Assembly (NCBI RefSeq): GCF_015832195.1
Contig: NC_052020.1
Coordinates: forward strand, 3,613,254-3,677,253
From: Motacilla alba alba
Lineage: Eukaryota; Chordata; Aves; Passeriformes; Motacillidae
Length of the DNA: 64,000 bases
Direction of reading: 5' to 3'
Under the pieces are notes generated by a model. That model saw nothing but the letters and a program-made list of their open reading frames with translations. It searched no databases and was not told where the DNA came from. This document shows, piece by piece, positions 45,946-58,450 of this stretch (positions are counted from its first letter, which is position 1; the number at the start of each line of letters is the position of its first letter). The position numbers and the translations under genes are program-made.

Positions 45946-48768
45946 CACAAGGATGTTATACCCATTTTCTCCCTTTCTTCAAAATAAATAGACATCAATG
46001 CCAAAGAAAATAAAGAATTTATCCTTCATCTCTAGCATCTAAAGAATAACTTCTCCTGACATTGTGCAAACATTATCTCAGCTTTTGAAAGGTATACCAT
46101 GAGTCATTCTAGAGTTTATGAAACACTTCCTCAAAATCTAAAAGAAATTTTGTGGGGTTTTTCTGTATGTTGTTGCTGTTTTGTTTGGTTTGTTTGCTGG
46201 GGGGTTTTGATGGGTTTTTTAGGGGTGGGCAGGGTGTGAGCATGCTTTTGCCAGAGTTAGGCTACTTCTTATTTAAAGAGAATACTTTCAGCACAATCAG
46301 AAAGCAGGCACCAACTATTCAGGACTCTTCTCTGGTCAGTTCCTACCACAGACTTTCATTTTCTCTCCTAACACAAAGCTGCATTTTACTCCAAGAGCTA
46401 AAAACGTGAGTAAAAGGCATCAATCAGTATTGCTGGGTGCAACTCTTATAGATTTTCTATACTTGATGAGCTGCAAATTATAAGGAAATAAGACTTAAGC
46501 CCTCCCTATTTCCTGTCCTAAAGAAAAATGACAAAAACATTTATAATTTTCTACATCCAAGTTTTTAATTTTGTTATGTTTAACCTGGGAATTTGAGGTC
46601 ACCACAGAACTTTGGATTTACTATCATCCAAAAAGACCGTGAGAAATCTCCATCCCAAACTCACCAATTAATTGTCGACAGCATTTCTATATGCACACTG
46701 AGAATGAAAAAAATTTTAAAAAGACTGCAGAAATTTGCTACTGCAGCATATAAAATTCAGTTTGAAAAGTACGCAAAACAAAGTGACAACAAATGCCTGG
46801 TATTAGGTGGATAATGCAATTGGTGATTATGACATTCCTGGCAAAAGATCAGCTCCTCTCCAACATCTGTTAGGGATGGAGCCATTAAAAACAAAGTAGT
46901 CTCATGTTGTGGGGGCTTGTACTGACATTTGCTTCTGTTTTGATCTGTCATGGTTTAAACTCCCTGAACTTTATCCTTCAGTTGCTTTGCTTCCTGTTTT
47001 TTTCTTTACAGAACCTTCAGATGTCTAACATGCAAAACCACAGCGACGAGTATTTTTGTGAATGTTGACCAGGCTTCTCTCATTTAAAAGATGTGCTGAA
47101 TTTGTCTGATTATTGATTGAAAGCAAACCTGGTCTGCGTTTCAAGACTGTAACCATATCCTACCAGAGAATGGTGTTGTTTCCTATTTTGTGAACATTTT
47201 GGCACAACTTAATTTATAATTCCTGACTTCTTGACTAATGTTTTCCATTGCCTTGCCCTTATCTTTCCTAACACCAATTTCCTATTCCATTCAATATTCA
47301 TAACAAATTAGCACCCATTAACAACTACTCCATTTCACACTGAAACGTTTAAGTGGAAGAAATTAGAGCTATTTTTATAATTTAGTGAAAAAATTTAGAA
47401 ATATGTTAGTAAGAAACCTCATCAGATTAATTCTAGGCTTCAAAATGCCTAAATTACTTTTTCCTAAAAACCTCATTAAATTTTTACAAGTGCTAAATGT
47501 CCAGCTCTGAAGGCAGTACATAGGTATGAGGTCAGCAGAAAACGACAGTTTATGGACTGAACCTTAAAATTAATTGTCCTCACCAATGTAAAGAGGCTTT
47601 TTCTGAAACACTTGATTCCAGATGTTCATTAAAGGCAAGATTAACAAATTCCATGCTTCCAATCCCTCTGAAAAGAGTGACCTTGGATTCCTACAATCAA
47701 AAGAGGGACAGTAACTGCATTTAGGCAAATAGTTTTAATAGTTAAAATACATCAGCAGCACTGGAAGCTCAGATTCTGGTGCAGAACTCCATCACATACC
47801 TCCGGCCTTCATTTTTTTGCAGTAGTCTCAATTCAACTACAAGGGCCAAGTCTGTCTCCACACCAACCTAATGCACAGTCTGATCGTTGGAATGCCTGGA
47901 ATATTTCTGGACTGCATGAGATCCAGGCATGAATAGTCTCAGCATGATGGTGGGCAGAAAATCTGGTCTCCTCTGAAATTAATATGGGGAGTATAAAGTT
48001 AAAACCACTCTTTTTAAACACCCATTTTCAGAAGCAGACATTCAACCTGAATCTTTAATAGCTGCATGTCACTGGCACATAGTCCTGATTTAAATGTTTC
48101 TATAGTCCAGAGAGCATGGATGTTCAAAACACTCCCTAACAGCCACACAGAAATGCTTATTCAGTAAGATAGTGAAAAATCCACATTTTTCTTCAAAATC
48201 TGGATTTTTCTTCTCTAAATCCATAAAGGCCATAAGCCCTTAGCTGAGAAAGCTGGCGTAAACACACAATCAATCTGTTCAGAGGAGAAGCAAGCCTGGA
48301 AAAAAATCAGGAAAGCTAAGATGCCTCAAAATGCCATGTGATGAGAACAGACCTAAATGGGCACCACATATCCACATGTCAATAATTCTGCTTTGTTCCT
48401 CCACTGGTGGCTTTTCAGGGAGCACCAATAACCTGAAAGTAAGCTGGCAGCAAGGGCAAGGGGCAGGAGTGAGTTACCACCCCAATCCACACCTCCTCCA
48501 ACTCATGCTGGTCCTTTAACACATCCCAGCACTCACAGAATGTGTGGCACTGAATCAAAATCTATCCTGAAATTTTATTTGTGTGATCTTCTTACTTCCC
48601 CCTTCCTACCTTCTATCAGGGCAGAGCTCCCTAACGGAAATTAACTTGTTGAAATCAGATGAGCAATGTCCTTACAGTCCTGTTAAGCCCCCTTAAGTGG
48701 AAAAATGTTGTTACAGTAAAATGAAAGACTTTTTAATATCATTTTGCAGCAGTGTGGACTTCCTGATT
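45946..48768. other. Unassigned non-coding DNA
   Basis: Unique sequence; a long plus-strand T/G-rich stretch lies at about 46150-46240. Around 46560-47440 the composition is more even and could hide conserved non-coding sequence, but nothing in the sequence proves this. Confidence 0.45.
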
Positions 48769-48829
48769 AAAAAAAAAAAAAAAAACAAAACAACAAACCC
48801 AACAAAACAATAACAACAACAACAACAGT
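48769..48829. repeat. A17 followed by A/C-rich (AAC)n
   Basis: A17 at 48769-48785 passes into AACAAAAC-type sequence and then an (AAC)n run to 48829. It precedes a CR1 3' end in the same orientation at 48858. Confidence 0.85.
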
Positions 48830-48857
48830 ATTTTTTTAGCAAATTGTAGTTTGTGTA

Positions 48858-48958
48858 CAGTCTGATCTAGTGGGATGTGTCTTAGCCCAAGGCAGAGGGC
48901 TTGGAACTGGATTACCTTGAAGGTTTCTTTCAACTCAAACTATTGTACAATTCCATGT
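48858..48958 (+). mobile_element. CR1 3' tail fragment
   Basis: CTGATCTAGTGGGATGTGTC, GGCTTGGAACTGGATTACCT and CTTTCAACTCAAACTATTGT match the last approximately 100 bp of CR1 in sense orientation. Strong 5' truncation. Confidence 0.75.
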
Positions 48959-51660
48959 ACAGGGCTTTAAACCTCCTCAAAGCAGTCAGATGTTAGCTGA
49001 TAGTCGGTCACTGACAAGAAATACACCTGCCAAACAAGAGAGGTAAATCTACAGGGCCTGAGAACATTACCAAAACAATGTAAATGAACTGTGGTTTGGA
49101 AAAAAAGACACCCTTTAGCAACAAGCTGAAAAATTAATTTACAGGTGTAACTTTCAGTAAGGGTCAGAAAAAAATCATTCATTAGAATTACGGGAGGTAA
49201 AGTTTTCTTATAAATATTACAGGACCTTTAAAAAGTGTCATCATTGTAAAATGGACTTAAATAATGTTCATTAATTATTAAGCATTACTCTAGTTCTTCA
49301 CTGATGTTTTTTAATGGAATTAGGTTTCCTCAACTGCAGTAGCATAATATCACTGCTATCAAAACAAGTTTTCTTTAGGTGCAGAAGTGCCTTTTCATGA
49401 TGGTATCAAAGTAGGTTTTCACTTTGAGGCAATTCTTTCAATCTTAAATGAAAGCAATCCATTACTTGGGGAATGAAAGAGACAGATCTGAGGGTACCTA
49501 TGAGTTTAATAGCATCCCAGATGCTCATTCACTGTACTCCCAATAAAACAATGTCAGATTTATAGCTTTTTTTTTTTTTAAGGGAGAATAGTGTCTTTAT
49601 ATTTTAAAAGGCCTAAGAAGTCTGAACAAATGATGTCAGAAGAGCTGCCTGTTGACAACTGCTGATCTCTCTTGATTCCTCTAAGCTATTGATATTAAAC
49701 ATTTCGAAGGTCAAATACAGAATCCAGTTTCTGGAACGTATTAAATTTTTAACTTAAATAAAAAACTATACTATGTGCCCATCCTAATCTACCTTATTAC
49801 TGAGGGGTTTTATTACTTATTTTATTACTTATTTTTATTACTTATTACTGAGGGTTTAATCTTTTCTGTGGACATCCCATCATACTTATGATCTCTCCCA
49901 AAGATAAAAACACCGCTAATGAAAAAAAAGTAATAAAAAATAAACTAAAATACCTGTCCCTTTAAAAGTCCTAAAACAAGCTCTATGAGCCAATTGTGAA
50001 TAGCTAATATCAGTAGATAGTAGAAGTTATATACAAGTGCCATCTGTCTAAGCAAATGCTAAGTTTTGTATCTCAGTATTTCTGTGCATGCAGGAGCAGG
50101 AATTGCATCCTTTTCTCCCCACTGGTATGCACTCACAGCAGCTCAAAATACAGCTTAGAAATTCTGGGCTTGGAAAGGTTAGAAAGTCTGCAAAAGGAAA
50201 TTGTCACCCAAGAATTGCAATTAAGAGTGTGTTTGCTTAAAGGAATCTCCAGGTTACCATTTCACACTGCCATAAGGTTCTCCTCAGCCACTGAAATTGT
50301 TATTACTACTTTCCAGAAAAATCTACTATTAACTAAGCTGCTGTGATGAAAGGAGATAAAATATAAAACATACTGTCCAAGATAATGCATTTACCCAAAA
50401 AAACCCTAGCAGAATTTATCTCTAGTCTGAGACTGAACAGTTCATTCTCCAGGGAGAATAAATACAGAACTCTTATGTAAGAAAGTACATTAGAACAATT
50501 CCTCTGGATTACGTGCGTGCGTAAGGGCTGAACTCTTCTTTTACTCAATATAACACCACAGACAGCAACCTGAAAATGAAAAAAAAACCAACACAGCCAC
50601 GGCAACATAAGAAGGCGACGCCAATTTCAAAAAAACTGCTGGAGGTAAAGTCTCAGTTCCTTCAGCTTTATGCCATCTTCAGACAAACAGGTTTTCGTTC
50701 TGACCTCAGCATTTGTGTGCGTCAGTTCTCCCAGTGCTATTTTTGCTTCACTTCTCTCATCTAACAATATCAATGTCCTAGAGAGTTCTGCCTGTTAAAT
50801 TTAAGTGTATTTCCCTCAGTGCCTTAGCTTTTTGTTGTAAAGAATTCTTTATGTTATATACGGATTATATATGGATCCAGAGTGCAGCCATGTGTGTCAA
50901 ACTGCAATAGGACATGTTTCTAATTAAATGTCTGGCTTTAATATTGTTATTCATACCAATTGAAAATAAAACTACCATAGGTTATTGTCTTTGTGTTGAG
51001 CAGAGCAGACCACTGACCTGAGAGCCAAACTAGGTATGATGTACTTTTGTGAGCTTCAAACAGCTGCTTTTAGGGTGGGTTTTTTGCAGACTGTTGACAT
51101 TACAATTCACTTTAGAAAAACAGCACAAAAGGTGGTGAGGCTTTTTAAAATTTAAAATAGAATAGTGAAAACTCATGCCCAGACTTACAGTTATTTTCAA
51201 ACTCCAAACTGTAGAACCCAGCAAAAGGCCAACTTTTATCCCCCCCAAAAAGAAAGTAGAAGTAGGCTGTCTGCTGCCAAGCAATGAAGTCACCCTATAA
51301 TCATAATTTATTAACATAGAAATCTTACTCTAGATTACAAGCCTCCCTGTTCCTTCTATTCAGAGTGGCTGTAGCTCGCCTCCTTCTTCCTCAGGTCAGT
51401 TCTTGCAGCAGCTTCCCAAAGGTGTCCTTCACAAGGGCATTCAGTTTGTTCACTAGAAAGCCTAATTTTTGATTATATACACACACATACACACAGCCTT
51501 TGTAGGTCTTCTACTGCCACAAACTTTTTCTGCTAGTCAGGTAAAAATATCTGGACAACCAAGGCAGAATGAGGTCAGTGATATACTTCCAACTTCCTCT
51601 TAGACACCACATTTTTTTACTCAGACAATTCCTGGCTTTCAGCCTACAATTTACTGTTGA
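48959..51660. other. Unassigned non-coding DNA
   Basis: No gene or known element recognised. It contains a local TTATTAC repeat (listed) and unique AT-rich sequence. Confidence 0.5.
49794..49857. repeat. TTATTAC-type short tandem repeat
   Basis: TTATTACTGAGGGGTTT at the left and TTATTACTGAGGGTTT at the right enclose three further TTATTACTTA-like units, a slippage-type local duplication. Confidence 0.8.
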
Positions 51661-51725
51661 CTACCAGTCTAGACACCTAGACTAGTCTAGTGACCTAGAT
51701 GGTCTAGTCTAGTCTAGTCTAGAGA
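51661..51725. repeat. CTAGT-type minisatellite patch
   Basis: At least four GTCTA units (51702-51721) follow diverged CTAGAC/CTAGTG units and a GACCTAG word that recurs three times. Because CTAG is self-complementary, the patch also contains inverted pairs such as CTAGACTAGTCTAG. Confidence 0.85.
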
Positions 51726-52549
51726 CCTAGCTGGTGTCTATCTGCTCACAAAATAGTGTAGATCTGACTCAACCCTCTCTTCTTTCAAATGAGGGATGGT
51801 TGTCAACCAGCTTTTTCATGACCCTAAAGCAACCCCTGCTCACAGGGATTAATTATATGGATATAATATATATATAAAAATACATACAGGATGTGACCTG
51901 TGTGATTGCAGATGGTTCCTAAAGAGCAGCCCTGCGATGCAGACACAAACACAAATATTGTCCAGTTTGTCACCAGGCTGATGAGGAAGACCCTGGAAGC
52001 GGGCTCCCATAACAGCAGGAAGAGCTCGTGCAGGGTCAGGAAGGGACTGCTCCCATGCCTCAGAATACTCATTGCGGGGCTGCAGTTGCACTTTTATGGG
52101 CACTTCAGGGAAGAAAATGGCCTTTTAAAGGTAAGTCTTTCTCACTTTTAATTCCAATTCCCTTTGCTAAAAGGATGATACAAACATTTTCTTTTAAACC
52201 AAACAGAAGATATGGATCTTAATGGGTCCTTTTAACCTCTCAGTGCAAGCCCTATTTCTCAATATCAGAATACACACAAGCTCAAGGCACTGTATTTTAA
52301 CCCTTTAACTGTCCATAAACACTTACAAATATTATATCCTGACATCCCCTACCAGTAGATTGTGCTGAAGTAAGGAACAAAGTGAACTTTGCAAAAACAA
52401 TTACTGTAATTCTTTTGCTATCTCCAAAAGCCATGAAAGACCAAAGCAATACATATATGCAAGCAAACAAAAGTATTACAAATATTTAAATTGGCAAAGA
52501 ACTCAAAGATTTGAAAATACCTGACGTTATCCTGAATTCTTGCCTGAGG
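51726..52549. other. Unassigned DNA with an exon-like open stretch
   Basis: Mostly unassigned. The part at 51912-52130 is GC-richer, with an open frame bounded by AG and GTAAGT (see findings). It matches no protein family I know, so no gene is called. Confidence 0.4.
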
Positions 52550-52997
52550 AAGGGTTTACGTTGAAAGGAACATTAAAGACCATTTCATTTCAACCCCCTG
52601 CCATGGGCAGGGGTGCCTTCCACTAGAGCAGGCTGCTCAGAGTCCCATGAAGCCTGGTTTTGAACACTTCCAGGGATGGGGCATCCACAGATTCTCTGGG
52701 AAACTGGAGTTCCAGTGTCTCACCTCCCTCACAATAAAGGATTTCTTCTAATACGCCATCTAAATTTACTGTCTTTTCAGTTTAATCCATTTACTCTTGT
52801 TCTGTCACTACACACCCTGGTAAAAGCTGTCCCTCCAGCTCTCTTGTAGCCCCTTTGGCTAATGAAAGGTGCTGGAAGGTACCCCAGAGACCTCTCCAGC
52901 GTGGAAAGCCCTCTCAGTCTGCCTTCACAGGAGAGGTGTCTGAGCACCCTGAATACCTTTGTGGCCTCCTCTGGACTTGCTTCAACAGGTGCACATG
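52550..52997 (-). mobile_element. CR1 LINE 3' end
   Basis: Read on the plus strand it is the reverse complement of the CR1 3' region: CCCCTGCCATGGGCAGGG, AGAGCAGGCTGCTCAGAG, AACACTTCCAGGGATGGGGC, a CACAATAAAGGATTTCTTCT word, GTGGCCTCCTCTGGACTTGC and CAACAGGTGCACAT. At about 450 bp it is the longest CR1 3' piece here and is 5'-truncated at its right end. Open frames over 52777-53056 are by-products. Confidence 0.9.
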
Positions 52998-53827
52998 AAA
53001 TCCATTGCAAAAAATTTGTGGAACCTGGAGGAGAAGAACCTTTCCCACAAAGTTAGGGTTCTGAACAAATGGCACTCCCTAAAACTTGGAGTAAGCAGCA
53101 CCTGTCTGCTGTACCTAGACCCCTCTAAACAAGGGCCCAGAACATCCAATATTGAATGCACCTTCACACAGCTCTTAAAAAAGCAGAATTAAACCCTGCA
53201 ACAAAAATTTTAGCATCCTGGCCTGGTGTTCTTCTCTTTCTTTTATAAGATAATTCCATTTTTATCTAGACAGAAGCCAACTTTATTCTTAGTGAACCTT
53301 TTTGGTAGAAAAGTAAACCAGGCCACTTTCCACATGTCAGTGTAGAAATACACCTGCATGGCAACAGTACATTTAAATGAGAAAGTGCAAAACAGTGTGT
53401 GGAAGTTTCTAGCTAAATGAAGAAATTCTCTGTTTTCAACTGGAATAAACTCAGAAGTCAGAACATTTTAAGCATTTTGCTAGAGTAAGCATCAGCTCAG
53501 TTTCAAGTAAATTTTGGTTCTATCAAGCTACAAGGTCACCAGAAACTCTCAACTCTCTGAGTTAGTAACTTCTGAAAGCTGGTTTTACATCTTTTTAAAC
53601 TCCAGTATGAACCTCAGATTGAAAATGCAGTTTTCAAAAAACCCTGATTTGTCAGAAGATTGTTTAAAAAAATACCCTGTTTACCACATAGCTGTCCTGG
53701 CAATATCCTGTGGTTTTATTCTCAATAACATCCATCCATAGGTCTCACCGTTAGCATTATACATTTTGCAAGGCAGACCACAGCTTTTAAACACTGCACA
53801 AATTGCTGATTTGCCAGAGTCCAATGC
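52998..53827. other. Unassigned non-coding DNA
   Basis: Unique sequence following the truncated CR1; nothing recognisable. Confidence 0.5.
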
Positions 53828-53920
53828 TGTCTTGGCCTGGTGTGCTTCTTTGGGGTGAGATAGAGTTAATTTTTTCATACTAGCAGATACAGGGCTGTAT
53901 TTTGGATTTGTGCTGCCAAC
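53828..53920 (+). mobile_element. Truncated ERVL-type LTR, 5' end only
   Basis: TGTCTTGGCCTGG, GGTGAGATAGAGTTAATTTT and GGGCTGTATTTTGGATTTGT follow in order the start of a widespread avian ERVL LTR, known for its GGGATAGAGTTAATTTTCTT phrase. The rest of the LTR is missing, so this is a remnant. Confidence 0.65.
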
Positions 53921-54754
53921 AGTCCTCCTTAGGTATTTCACACATAAAGGTTATATTTATAGAACCTGTATTTTAATATAAAAGTTTCTCATTTGAAGAA
54001 AACTAGTTCTAGTTGGAATTTCTGTTTGAGCAGTGATAAAAAATAAATTAAAGTAACAACAGAGATTTAAGTTACACTCAGCAAAATATAGCAATTGCAG
54101 TCTCTGGTTAATCTCTGCTATGGATAAAGTGCAACAACCAAAATACTAGCAATGGGAGAGAAAGAGTAAATTAGAGTTTGATGTGTAAGTGAAACCTCCC
54201 ATTCTACAACACAGGTATTCCCATCTGTAGATAGAATTCATGTTTTTAAGGCCTGTCCCAACAATACCAAACTGGGAAAGCTCCCAGTGGGCCTGTGGTG
54301 TCTCACCCCAAATGTGCTACAAAACAGAATATCACAGCACAGTGTGAACACAGAATCAAACATGTTTAAGACCTTAAGAACTCAAGACTTCATAATCTCT
54401 TCCCAATGAGAGTAAAAATTCCAATTTATCCACAACTCTGCAGGTTTCAAGCAATATGCTATAATTATTCCTTACCAGATACACTCCAATTGAAAATTTG
54501 CACAATTCAAAATTCACCGTGCCATTTTGATAACTATGAAATTGTCATAATCAATGAAACGATAGGCTTTGTTATAAATTTTTTCCAGGATTTCCAGTTT
54601 AACACTTTTTCACAATTAAAACCTAATTAATATCTGACACTGTGCAACAGGTTTTGTTTTGTACAGAAGGAAAGTAGGGTGTCTTTAATAGATTTTAGCT
54701 ACATTAAAGTAGCTCAAGTACTTAAATTTTTATTTTTGTTTTCCCTCCCTAATC
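53921..54754. other. Unassigned non-coding DNA
   Basis: AT-rich unique sequence; nothing recognisable. Confidence 0.5.
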
Positions 54755-55085
54755 CCACCAGTTCATTTTATTACATTTCATTTTTAGTGAAAATCATTAT
54801 AGAGCATAAAAGCATAAAGCCTTTAGACACTGACCTTCCATCACTTTCAGAAATGAAAGGTGTTGAGGAAATTGTGATGCAGAAGCTACAAACATGCTGC
54901 CACTACCAGTGGCAGAAACCACCAGTTCATTTCATTATATTTCATTGTTAGTGGGATGTATGAAAATCATTGTAAAGCATAAAAGCATAAAGCCTTTAGA
55001 CACTGACCTTCCATGGCTTTCAGAAATGAAAGACCTTGAGGAAATTCTGATATAGAAGCTACAAACATGCTGCCACTCCTGGAAA
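54755..55085. repeat. Tandem duplication, unit about 164 bp
   Basis: Unit 1 (54755-54918) and unit 2 (54919 to about 55085) share CCACCAGTTCATTT, AGCATAAAAGCATAAAGCC, TTTAGACACTGACCTTCCAT and AGAAGCTACAAACATGCTGC in order. Unit 2 has an insertion of about 9 bp (GGATGTATG region) and a few substitutions. The copies are close enough to suggest a fairly recent local duplication. No mobile-element ends are seen. Confidence 0.9.
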
Positions 55086-58000
55086 CATGTGGGAGGCAGG
55101 CAGAAGTGAATTTGAAAGCACACATTTGTGAGTCCTCGGGGGTGAACACCCTCTAGGGGTGAACACCTTCCATCCCTCTATGATTTACTTTGAAACAAGC
55201 AAGTTTATATTAAAGCACTATTAATATGGCACTACGAACAGTCCCTTGGAGTTCCCTCTGCAAGGACACCTGGGAAAGGCCAGGTGATGAGGGCTTTGCC
55301 TGGAGCAGGAAATGTGCTGGTGTAGTGCCTGCAGCTCCTGGTGCCTCCTCCACGGGGCAGTTTCTCTGATTGATGACACCTGCTCAGCTCCTCCAGCTCC
55401 TCTGCTGCCTTTCTGCACTCATTCCATTCTTTCTGCCCAGTCACACTGCAGATTTAGCTCTTTCAGGACATCAACTATTTTAATTTTCAACTGCCAGACT
55501 GCAAAGAACAGACCTCTCACTAAATTCATCATTAAAACCATAATGCAAGGGAAGGGAAGGCTCTTTAAAATGATGCAATCTCCCAGTGATTAGGATAGTT
55601 AAATTCACTGCCTTTAAAAAATGCTCTGCCTTTAGAAACATAGATCTTAAGAATACAACTCTCCATTTACCGCTCTTTCTATATAAATTTAATTAGAGAC
55701 ACTCCAAGAAGTTGAAGCACAAAGAAAAGCAGTGACACGACTGACATACAGAAAATAAAAAAAATTCTGTCCCTAACCTTAGCTCTTCAGCTACAGGCTT
55801 GCTGCTTACTCATTGCTAACAGGATGCAAGTTTTCTCTTTTAGAAATGAAATTCTTTGGAAACTTGGTCATGTTTTTTTCCAGGAACTCAGCATCACAGA
55901 TCACATCCCCTTGTGTTATGCTGACTAACCACAAGAATTGTATGAACTGCTGTGAAAAGGTGACAAAACTCTTCAAGTGCTGGGGCTTGAGACATTGAAG
56001 AACATGACTATGGTAAACTAAATAACAGTGAGCCAAAAAAGTTATTCCAAAAGCTCCCAATGCTCAGGGAGAAATAATATTTTAAGATGTGGAACTTTCT
56101 GAAAGATATTTAAAGTGGAAAATCTTAAAATGGTAAATAAAATTGACAATTTTCTAAAAGCTACTGGCAAGCAATTGTTTTCAAAATGGACTAAAGGATC
56201 TTCAATAGCCTGTGGTATTTGCTCCCTAACGATTGTATAGGTAATGATACACTTCTATTCAGTGTTATAGACTATAATGATTGTCATTACTTAGGAGCTA
56301 CTCAGATGAAGATACCCATATGCTTTTGTTATGCTTAGGTATTGAAGGCTGTCTATCTCATTTCATTCAAATTAGTATACTTTAAAGAAGACATTTTTCT
56401 ACATTGAAATATTAAGATGTACTGAACCTTCACTGATTTAATGACCAAGAATTTATATGAAAAAGAGTGATTCTTGGTCAGGAATACCTGCCTGACCCTT
56501 GTCCTCCAACCTGACTAATTCCAAGTGCCGTGGGAAGGTGAGGATCCTATGCTGGGTGTGTATGAGATCCTTCTTTCTTTATTAGCTGTTAAATTTTCAT
56601 TGCTGCCACAATTACCACCCTTCTCCACAGTTAGCAGTTACTCAACACCATTTAAAATTTTAATTAATATTTAAATCCAGAACCCACCCATGGCCACCCA
56701 AGTCATATATAAAATCCACAAACATGCAATGCTCAACTTGCTGTTTTTCAGATGTTTTGAATGACAAGGTATTGGAAACTCCTTGCCAGAGGATAAACTG
56801 TGCCTTTATCCAGTGTAGCTAGACTGCCTCAAGTTCCTCACTGGCTGCTTTGGACAACCAAAGTCCTTTTTATATCTTCACATCTAATTAAGAACCCAAT
56901 TTTCTGTCAGAGAAATGCTTAACTAAATGCCAGGTATGAAACTATGGGTTCAAGCTCCTCCCAATAAAAATGAGCCTGAATATAAAATACACCAATTAAA
57001 TTTCTACTTAATAAGGGATTACACATCAAGTATTGCAAGGTTTGTGGTGACCTTAAAGAGCACTTGGTATATTCTAATTACCTCTAGTACCTTATGTGAT
57101 AACAGTTCTGGTCATGGAGTTCACAACCAGCTACTATATGCAGTATTTCATGTAATGATTCTTATGTTTAAGAGTTCATGTAAACTTAAATTTTATTGAC
57201 TGCAACTGAGATGCATGAAGTTGGTTCAAAAAAGTATGTTTCAGCATTTTGTTTTAAATTCAAAATTAAAGAAATATGATTTTTAAATTTCCTTTTAATC
57301 TATTTGCACACAATATATACATATACACACACACACACAAAGAACAATTCTATAGAGTCACACACAAAATTCACTCAGTAGCCACAGTTATGCCCAACCT
57401 TGTTCTGATGTTTTTTGGCCCCTTAAGTATTCAATTCTTTCCTAAAGATTGATGTGACTTCAAAAGTTGCAGATAAAGCATACAATACACTATTTTCTTG
57501 CAAAGGACAGCATGGATTTATTCATCTTTGGTCCTTTTGTAGCACCTCCATGCAGCAACACAAGCAGAACTCTCTCCACAGCACCCTGTGGAAATCTCTG
57601 CCTTTTCCTCCCCACACTGAGGAGCAGCCCCATGCCCACAAAGCTCTCAACAGCCCCTGCTCCCAAGCAGGATCTCATTTTCCCTGCAATTTTACCTGAG
57701 GGCAGAATTAACTCACTAGAATTATTTGGCATATTGTCCCTCAGTAACACTGTCACAATCTGGAGACCATTTCTAATGTACAGAGTCACAGGAAATATTT
57801 ACAAGTCTCTTTACACAAACGCCAAGTGCAAATTAAGAAAATCCATTCAACGGCAAACAGATCTCAAGGAGAAAAAATATGGAGTCAACTTCAAGAATGG
57901 GAGCTGCTAAATCTTTGTTTTGGTCTGGAAGCATGTCTGGCTGAAGGCCAAAATTGGGAAAGGATCTCCTGGATTCTCCCACACCAGCCTCAGAAACCTG

Positions 58001-58141
58001 CTTCAAACCTCAGCGAGGTAGAACCTCAACTAACCCTTCCTATTGCAAGGCACAATTTCTTACCCTCTGGTGAAGTGCAATGATTGTTACAGCAGAGAAT
58101 TCATGTTAAATAGTCTTTTTAAGAAATCTCAGGGGTTTTTC

Positions 58142-58159
58142 TTTTTTTTTTTTTTTTTT
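58142..58159. repeat. T18 homopolymer
   Basis: Uninterrupted run of 18 T; no retroposon body recognised on the minus strand beside it. Confidence 0.9.
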
Positions 58160-58433
58160 CCTTTCTAGTGGTGAACTACTACTAAACTAAATTGCAGCTT
58201 TGCTAGAAAATCACTTCTCCGGCAGCTGAGCATTACTTAGAGAAAATGTACACCATGCCCTGTGCTACAACCTAGTTTTCTAAAATCACACCAAAAGCAG
58301 CCTATTCTCAGTGAGAAGTGTAATCAGTTACTTATCCCCATTTTGCTGTTGTTCCTTTGCAGTAAACCACCAAGGTGTGCAGACTGAGTGATTTCCCAGT
58401 TTCTGTTTTCCACTGGAGATTTCAACTAGGCAC

Positions 58434-58450
58434 AAAAAAAAAAAAAAAAA
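58434..58450. repeat. A17 homopolymer
   Basis: Uninterrupted run of 17 A, about 275 bp right of the T18 run. The two could pair as an inverted simple repeat. Confidence 0.9.

Noticed and set aside
57467..57910. A plus-strand ORF of 147 codons
   Set aside because: No domain, signal peptide or splice context; parts overlap other open frames on both strands in a GC-richer patch.
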